Origin: CAZADH01 sp964483805
GTDB lineage: Bacteria > Muiribacteriota > Ozemobacteria > Ozemobacterales > Ozemobacteraceae
Direction: 5' to 3'
NCBI GenBank assembly: GCA_964483805.1
Contig: CAZADH010000233.1
Coordinates: forward strand, 1 to 9,889
DNA length: 9,889 nt
A program made the position numbers and the translations under genes. This document shows positions 5,542 to 9,889 of the stretch, piece by piece (the stretch's first letter is position 1; each line of letters starts with the position of its first letter). Below the pieces are notes generated by a model. It was not told where the DNA came from. It did no database searches and worked only from the letters and a program-made list of their open reading frames with translations.

Positions 5542-8483
5542 GTCACGCCCCTCCTGTCTGGCCAACGGGTCTCGGTCCGGTGGCGTCGCGCGAAACCCGC
5601 TCTTGGGTTGGGCGCTGGGCAATGGCGTTGCGATGGGCGGCATTCTGTCTGGTGTTCTATGCGCTGCCGGCGGGTGTCCTGCTCGTGGCTTTGTATCTCG
5701 AGGTTGACCGTGCCGGGCGGCGGGAGGCCGAGGAGCGGTTCCGGCGGCTCGAGCAGCGCCTTGGCCGGATGGCGTCGTCGGCGGAGGTGGGGCACTGGTT
5801 GGAGCAGTATCTCTACCCCGCGCTGGCCAACGCGGGGCAGTATCCCGAGTTGCAGCGAAACACTCGTCTTCGCCTGCGGCGCGCGTTGCCGGCCGGAACG
5901 CAGATCGTGACCTTGTCCGGCGCCGGCGAACTAGTGGCCACCATGAGCGATCTATCGATCTCCCGCGACGATGCGTGCACGATCTGGACCATGATTGCTG
6001 CGGTCAACGGGCACCAACCGAAACCGGACGGACTGCGGCTGGATAGCGATGGACCAGGGTTTGCTTGTGTGCGCCGTGCGCTTGGCCTCCCCTTGCTCAA
6101 CGAGTTGCATTATGGCGAACTGATCGTTGGGGGGCGTGACCCGCGACGGTCGTGGTTGTACATCGGTCGACCCGGGGAGCATGGCCTGATGCTGGTGATC
6201 CTGCCGGACTTGCAGGCGCACGGTTTGCACGGGTTGGTTCACCAGATCAAGCAGTACGAGCGGCGCTCCGCGCGGGTTCGCTTTGTCACCTACGATGTGC
6301 GTCTGCCCCAACCGATCGGCAACCTGCCGGCGGCCGCGGCGCCGCTGATGGAACGTGCAGTGGCCGAGTTGTCGATGTCCGCCAATGCCCGCGTCCAGCT
6401 CGGTGGCTGGCAGTGGGTTTCGACGTGGGTGGCGCCAACGCGTCTTCTCATCGGCGTTGGTCCGTCGCCGGCCCCGGTTGGCGAGGATTGGCGGTGGACC
6501 TGGGGCATCGCGTTGGCATCCCTGTTGGTCGGCGTCGCCTCGGCGCTGACCTGGCAGCTCTGGAGCACGCCCCGTTTTCAGGGGATGTCGCTGCGGATTC
6601 GGCTGCTGTTGCTGTTCTTCTACACGGCCGGTCTGCCGCTGAGCCTGTTGTTTGTCGCCGCGCGCGAACAGGCGGCGGTGCGGATCGAAGCGGCAGAGCG
6701 GCGTGAGGTCGACCGATTGGCGGATCTGCTGCAGTTCATCGACCGCGGTTTTCATTGTTTCGTCGGCCGCCGCGAGGCGACGCTGGTTCGCGCCCTGTCC
6801 CGGGTCCGGCCCGGCCAAGACGTGCGCATCCGCGTTCGTGCATGTCTGCGGTGGCTGCGGGACCGGTATCGGGCCTCGACCGAGTTGTCGGGTGAAACGG
6901 GACGCCTGACCGACGACGATCCGGTGAACACCAGCCCGTTGGCAAAGTTCCTGCGATTGCCGGCGCTGCATGCGATGGCCTCGTCGAATGCCAGCGTGGC
7001 CCGGTATCTCGAAAGCACGCGGGAGTCCCTGGCGGAATCGATGCTCTCGACCAATCCCATCTTCCAGTCTCTCGATCGCACGATGCGAACGATGGTGGGA
7101 CGGTTTGCGCTGGTCAGATTCACCGGCCTGTCGCAGGTTCTGACCATGGCGATCCCAGATGCTGACGGAGTAGCCCGGCATTCGGCAATCGTCTACTGGC
7201 CGCAAGATTGGATGGTCGCTCAGTATCTCGATCGATTGCTGCCCGCTTTGGAGCGCCGCTTCCCGGAACTCACCATCGCCGCTCGCCTCGACACCGACAA
7301 GGCGTTCTTCACGGGGCCGCGGAGAAGATTGACCGAAGTGCGGTATCCCACGGCGATCTTCAATCTGCGTCTCGATACCCCGGGCGAGGTCAAGGTCTTG
7401 CGCATCCGGTCGGGGGCGTATCGGGGGTTGATTGTCGGCATGCATGGCGCCGTGCTGAATCGGCATCAGCTCATGGTGCGGTCGGGCGATGAATTGTTGC
7501 TGCACGGCGTTCGGGCGGATGCGCGTGCATTGTTATGGTGGGGCGTGCTGGTGGTCTTGATGGTGGTTGTGCCCGGTCTGTTTGTAGTGCCGGCGCTGCT
7601 GGCGCCCATCGATCATCTGCAGGCCGGTATCGACGCCATTGCCGAACGGCGGTTCCGCACCCAGCTCCCCGTGCTGAGCGGAGACGAGTTCGGCGCCCTG
7701 ACCGAGGCGTTCAATGTGATGCTGGCCGGCCTCGCCGATCTCGACCTCGCCGCGACGATTCAGCACAGCCTGATGCCCAGGGATGCGGTTGCAGCCGGAC
7801 CCGTGGCCGTGTGTGGCAGCGTGACGTCGGCGACCGAGGTTGGCGGTGACTACCTCGATTACCTCCGGTTGTCGGATGGCAGGTGGTTGGTGGTCGTCGG
7901 CGATGTGTCCGGGCATGGCGCGGCCGCGGGCATGGTCATGGCCATGGCCAAGGCGGTAGTGGTTCATGCCGACACGCCGCGGCACGACCCGGCGGAGTTG
8001 TTGATGACGCTCAATCGCGTGCTGGGTGCGACCGTGGCGGGCCGGCGCATGATGACCTGTTGCGTTGGCATCATCGACGCCGACGGTCGTCGGGTGCAGG
8101 TGGCCAACGCCGGGCACTGGCCACCGCTGCTGGTGCGCGGGGGAGCGGTTGTTGATGGCGCGGCCGGCGGGTTGCCCGTGGGCGTTGCGGCGGCGGGGCG
8201 GTGGCGGACGCACGTCATGCCCCTCGACCCCGGGGATCGGCTGTTCTTCTTCACCGATGGCTTGATCGAGTCGCCCCTGTTTGGGACCGGGACCCCCATC
8301 GGGGAAGAGCGATTGCGGCAGGATCTGCCGGGATTGCTGGCTGCTGCCGACCCGCAATTCTGTCAATACAATGTATTTTCGTGGTATCGACGCCTTGCCG
8401 GTATGGGAGCCCCGCCGGACGATGTGACGACGGCCGTCGTGGTCATCGGTGATGGCACACTGAACCCCGGGGGCTTGACTTGA
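5538..8483 (+). CDS. Receptor-type SpoIIE/PP2C serine phosphatase, second of a tandem pair
   Basis: A 981-residue paralogue of the preceding protein with the same order of parts: helix 1 (29-53), extracytoplasmic region 1 (54-319), helix 2 (320-340), a short loop, helix 3 (about 354-375), extracytoplasmic region 2 (376-664), helix 4 (about 665-688), HAMP (about 688-735; P690, D-E-F-G at 716-719) and SpoIIE phosphatase (about 745-970). The motifs GGDYLDY (769-775), GDVSGHG (788-794), AGHWPPLL (858-865), FTDG (905-908) and PDDVT (960-964) are all canonical, so it should be an active Mn/Mg-dependent phosphatase. The switch helix reads A-T-I-Q-H-S-L-M-P. Similarity to its neighbour is strong in the phosphatase and weak in the sensors, suggesting an old duplication with divergent signals. 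It probably shares the upstream operon's promoter. Its target protein is not encoded in the window. Confidence 0.93.
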   Translation: MSHAPPVWPTGLGPVASRETRSWVGRWAMALRWAAFCLVFYALPAGVLLVALYLEVDRAGRREAEERFRRLEQRLGRMASSAEVGHWLEQYLYPALANAGQYPELQRNTRLRLRRALPAGTQIVTLSGAGELVATMSDLSISRDDACTIWTMIAAVNGHQPKPDGLRLDSDGPGFACVRRALGLPLLNELHYGELIVGGRDPRRSWLYIGRPGEHGLMLVILPDLQAHGLHGLVHQIKQYERRSARVRFVTYDVRLPQPIGNLPAAAAPLMERAVAELSMSANARVQLGGWQWVSTWVAPTRLLIGVGPSPAPVGEDWRWTWGIALASLLVGVASALTWQLWSTPRFQGMSLRIRLLLLFFYTAGLPLSLLFVAAREQAAVRIEAAERREVDRLADLLQFIDRGFHCFVGRREATLVRALSRVRPGQDVRIRVRACLRWLRDRYRASTELSGETGRLTDDDPVNTSPLAKFLRLPALHAMASSNASVARYLESTRESLAESMLSTNPIFQSLDRTMRTMVGRFALVRFTGLSQVLTMAIPDADGVARHSAIVYWPQDWMVAQYLDRLLPALERRFPELTIAARLDTDKAFFTGPRRRLTEVRYPTAIFNLRLDTPGEVKVLRIRSGAYRGLIVGMHGAVLNRHQLMVRSGDELLLHGVRADARALLWWGVLVVLMVVVPGLFVVPALLAPIDHLQAGIDAIAERRFRTQLPVLSGDEFGALTEAFNVMLAGLADLDLAATIQHSLMPRDAVAAGPVAVCGSVTSATEVGGDYLDYLRLSDGRWLVVVGDVSGHGAAAGMVMAMAKAVVVHADTPRHDPAELLMTLNRVLGATVAGRRMMTCCVGIIDADGRRVQVANAGHWPPLLVRGGAVVDGAAGGLPVGVAAAGRWRTHVMPLDPGDRLFFFTDGLIESPLFGTGTPIGEERLRQDLPGLLAAADPQFCQYNVFSWYRRLAGMGAPPDDVTTAVVVIGDGTLNPGGLT

Positions 8484-8577
8484 CAGCCCGGCGGTTGCGA
8501 TTGCGTTGATGCGACGGGTTCGGGTATCTCTGGAGACACAGCAAGACGAGCACCACGACAACAAGGGGACGAACGAA
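8484..8577 (+). other. 94-bp intergenic region between phosphatase and zinc-ribbon gene
   Basis: This gap contains the ribosome binding site of the next gene at its right end. TTGACA at 8480-8485 matches a -35 box but has no convincing -10 partner: the best hexamer near the right distance, GTTGAT at 8505-8510, matches only three of six positions. A short inverted repeat, GGGCT (8471-8475) and AGCCC (8485-8489), spans the stop codon but lacks a T-run, so it is not a clear terminator. The gap does not decide whether the downstream gene is cotranscribed. Confidence 0.4.
8564..8569 (+). promoter_or_regulatory. Shine-Dalgarno (AGGGGA) for the zinc-ribbon gene
   Basis: AGGGGA ends eight bases before the ATG at 8578. 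It supports that start codon, which places the first zinc-binding cysteine at residue 6 of the product. Confidence 0.55.
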
Positions 8578-9889
8578 ATGGCAACAGTTACATGTGCCGG
8601 GTGCGGCGGCAGCATCGAGGTGCCGGAGCGGCACGCCCAGCCGTTCATCAAGTGCCCGGGGTGCGGGCGTTGGGAAAAGGTCCCGGCGCGGGCGGTCCGC
8701 GAGGGTGTCCGGGGCGCAGGAGCCGGGGCGAATGCCGGTGCGAAAGCCGGGGCGTCGCCGGCCGTCCCGGGCGGACTGGCCGCCATCATCGAGCGGTATC
8801 ATCACTCCCGGAGTCTTGCTGCGATCGAAGAGTGCATCGAGACCGCGCGCATGGGTGGATTGTCCACCGACCCGGTGCGACATCAGGTCATGCTGCAGGC
8901 GTTGCGTTACACCCTATGGCACAAGCGGGGCGCTGATTACGGGCGGCTCATCATGGGTTGCGTCATGGGCGAACGTGAGATCATCGAGCGCAAGGCCTTC
9001 TTCCTGCGCCTGGCAACGATGCTTGCCCGCCATGTCACCCTCGTGCCCAAGGTGGCGGCGATCACCGAGGTGGGCTATCTGGCCGAAGACATGATCGACG
9101 GGGGCGAGACCGAGTTGGTCGCGGCGGGCAGGCGTCTGCAGGCCGCCATCGACCATGCCGGCAAGGAAGGGGTGGTCGGGCGGGTATGCATGCCGCCGCT
9201 GGCCTCGTTTTCGCCCGAGCAACTGCAGTTGTTTGTCGATTCACCCAAGACCCTGATCGCGCAGGCACTCGAGCCGAACTGGGAATACGACAGCAATAAA
9301 ACGTATGCGACCGCCGTTGCCGGCGAAATGCTCGAGGTGGCCCGCGAAGACGTGTCCGACGCAGCGTTGCTGCTCCTCCCGGCTGGCGAAACCTATGAGC
9401 GCTATTTCTGCAACTTCGCGTTGGTGACCGCCAACCTGCTGGCAGCCGCCGGCCATCTCGAGTGGGTGCCGCTGATCGGGGCGGCTTTTGCGGGGCTGTG
9501 TGGTGATATGCACGCGGTATTGCAACGCCGCTGCGCAGAATTGACCGGTTCCTTGGGCGTGGACGGGTCCTCAGGGGCCGCGGAGGTCCCGGGTGTTGCG
9601 GGTGGTGCTCTGCCGGCCGAACTCGAATTGGGCAGCATTTCGCAGGTCTGGCGCCGCGAGGGGGTCGATGCGGCGTTGCCGCTGGCGCGGGCACGACTGC
9701 GGTTGACGCCGGATGATTATGCGATTCACGGGATGTTGAGCCAGTTGCATGCGGCGAAAATGCAGTTGCGGCCGGCCCTGGCCTGCATTGTCCGGGCGTT
9801 TCAGTTCGTGCCCGACAACGCGTTGGTATTGCACCACCTGGCCCTGACCTTCCAGTTGGGCTACTTTGCCGAGCAGGTCGATCTGTGCA
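8578..9889 (+). CDS. Zinc-ribbon and TPR-repeat protein, 3'-truncated by the window edge
   Basis: The frame stays open from ATG 8578 to the right edge, giving at least 437 residues. Residues 6-29 form a four-cysteine zinc ribbon: C-A-G-C (6-9) and C-P-G-C (26-29). A Gly/Ala-rich linker (46-60) of A-G-A-x units follows, then a soluble, mostly helical region (about 66-320) that I do not recognise. A second low-complexity Gly/Ala/Val-rich linker (about 324-346) leads to TPR-like repeats from about 353: A-L-P-L-A-R-A-R-L-R-L-T-P-D-D-Y-A, then a further unit ending F-V-P-D-N-A-L-V-L. No signal peptide or membrane helix is visible, so it is cytoplasmic. Such proteins usually act as scaffolds. It lies 94 bp after the phosphatases on the same strand and could be a partner or target, but only position supports that. 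The C-terminus, perhaps with further domains, is outside the window. Confidence 0.85.
   Translation, partial: MATVTCAGCGGSIEVPERHAQPFIKCPGCGRWEKVPARAVREGVRGAGAGANAGAKAGASPAVPGGLAAIIERYHHSRSLAAIEECIETARMGGLSTDPVRHQVMLQALRYTLWHKRGADYGRLIMGCVMGEREIIERKAFFLRLATMLARHVTLVPKVAAITEVGYLAEDMIDGGETELVAAGRRLQAAIDHAGKEGVVGRVCMPPLASFSPEQLQLFVDSPKTLIAQALEPNWEYDSNKTYATAVAGEMLEVAREDVSDAALLLLPAGETYERYFCNFALVTANLLAAAGHLEWVPLIGAAFAGLCGDMHAVLQRRCAELTGSLGVDGSSGAAEVPGVAGGALPAELELGSISQVWRREGVDAALPLARARLRLTPDDYAIHGMLSQLHAAKMQLRPALACIVRAFQFVPDNALVLHHLALTFQLGYFAEQVDLC
8722..8757 (+). repeat. Three 12-bp units coding for an A-G-A-x linker
   Basis: Three near-identical units, GCCGGGGCG or GCCGGTGCG each followed by a variable codon (AAT, AAA, TCG), encode A-G-A-N, A-G-A-K and A-G-A-S at residues 49-60 of the zinc-ribbon protein. 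They form a flexible linker after the zinc ribbon. The 12-bp period keeps the frame, so the linker length could vary between strains by slippage. Confidence 0.6.

Noticed and set aside
5952..7505. 517-codon open frame on the minus strand opposite the second phosphatase
   Set aside because: The predicted product is rich in Arg, Gln, His and Pro with no domain. It lies wholly opposite a gene with clear SpoIIE motifs. Long antisense frames are expected in GC-rich genes.
8480..8510. TTGACA as the -35 box of a promoter for the zinc-ribbon gene
   Set aside because: No -10 hexamer matching more than three of six positions occurs at a 16-19 base spacing.
7533..8789. 418-codon open frame on the minus strand spanning the end of the second phosphatase and the start of the zinc-ribbon gene
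   Set aside because: Its composition is a His/Arg/Gln/Pro-rich shadow, and it overlaps two well-supported genes and the Shine-Dalgarno region between them.
1..9889. CRISPR array, insertion sequence, tRNA or attachment site
   Set aside because: No regularly spaced repeats, transposase-like frame, terminal inverted repeats or cloverleaf-like segments were seen on either strand by eye.

Overview
The window is GC-rich bacterial DNA (third codon positions mostly G/C, several GTG codons near starts) and is densely packed with genes. No rRNA, tRNA, insertion sequence, phage gene or CRISPR array is visible. The organism looks Gram-negative: there is a Sec-exported protein with an OB-like domain, and there are large receptor phosphatases with two predicted extracytoplasmic regions each. 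Such big SpoIIE-type receptors together with zinc-ribbon/TPR proteins suggest a PVC-type lineage (Verrucomicrobiota, Kiritimatiellota or Lentisphaerota) or another environmental phylum. That is a weak inference, because the window holds no taxonomic marker gene.

Layout. At 1-435 (+) lies the C-terminal part of a small membrane protein with three predicted transmembrane helices; its frame is open at the left edge. After a 41 bp gap comes a secreted protein (477-1361, +) with a proline-rich region carrying five P-C-x-G motifs and a C-terminal OB-like domain. An MFS exporter follows on the opposite strand (1372-2643, -), convergent with the secreted protein and separated from it by 10 bp. A 72 bp divergent region leads to two very large paralogous SpoIIE/PP2C receptor phosphatases (2716-5541 and 5538-8483, +), which overlap by 4 bp (ATGA). 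After 94 bp, a zinc-ribbon plus TPR protein (8578 to the right edge, +) runs out of the window.

How the genes may work together. The core is the tandem pair of membrane phosphatases. Each has four predicted membrane helices enclosing two separate extracytoplasmic regions, then a HAMP domain and a C-terminal SpoIIE phosphatase. In known systems such enzymes dephosphorylate a STAS anti-sigma-factor antagonist in a partner-switching cascade. No STAS protein, anti-sigma kinase or sigma factor is encoded here, so the target must lie elsewhere. The 4 bp overlap and the shared architecture suggest a duplicated, co-translated pair that reads two different signals, or that forms heterodimers. The zinc-ribbon/TPR gene downstream could belong to the same transcription unit. 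The MFS gene and the two genes at the left look functionally separate. No gene-free stretch exceeds 300 bases.
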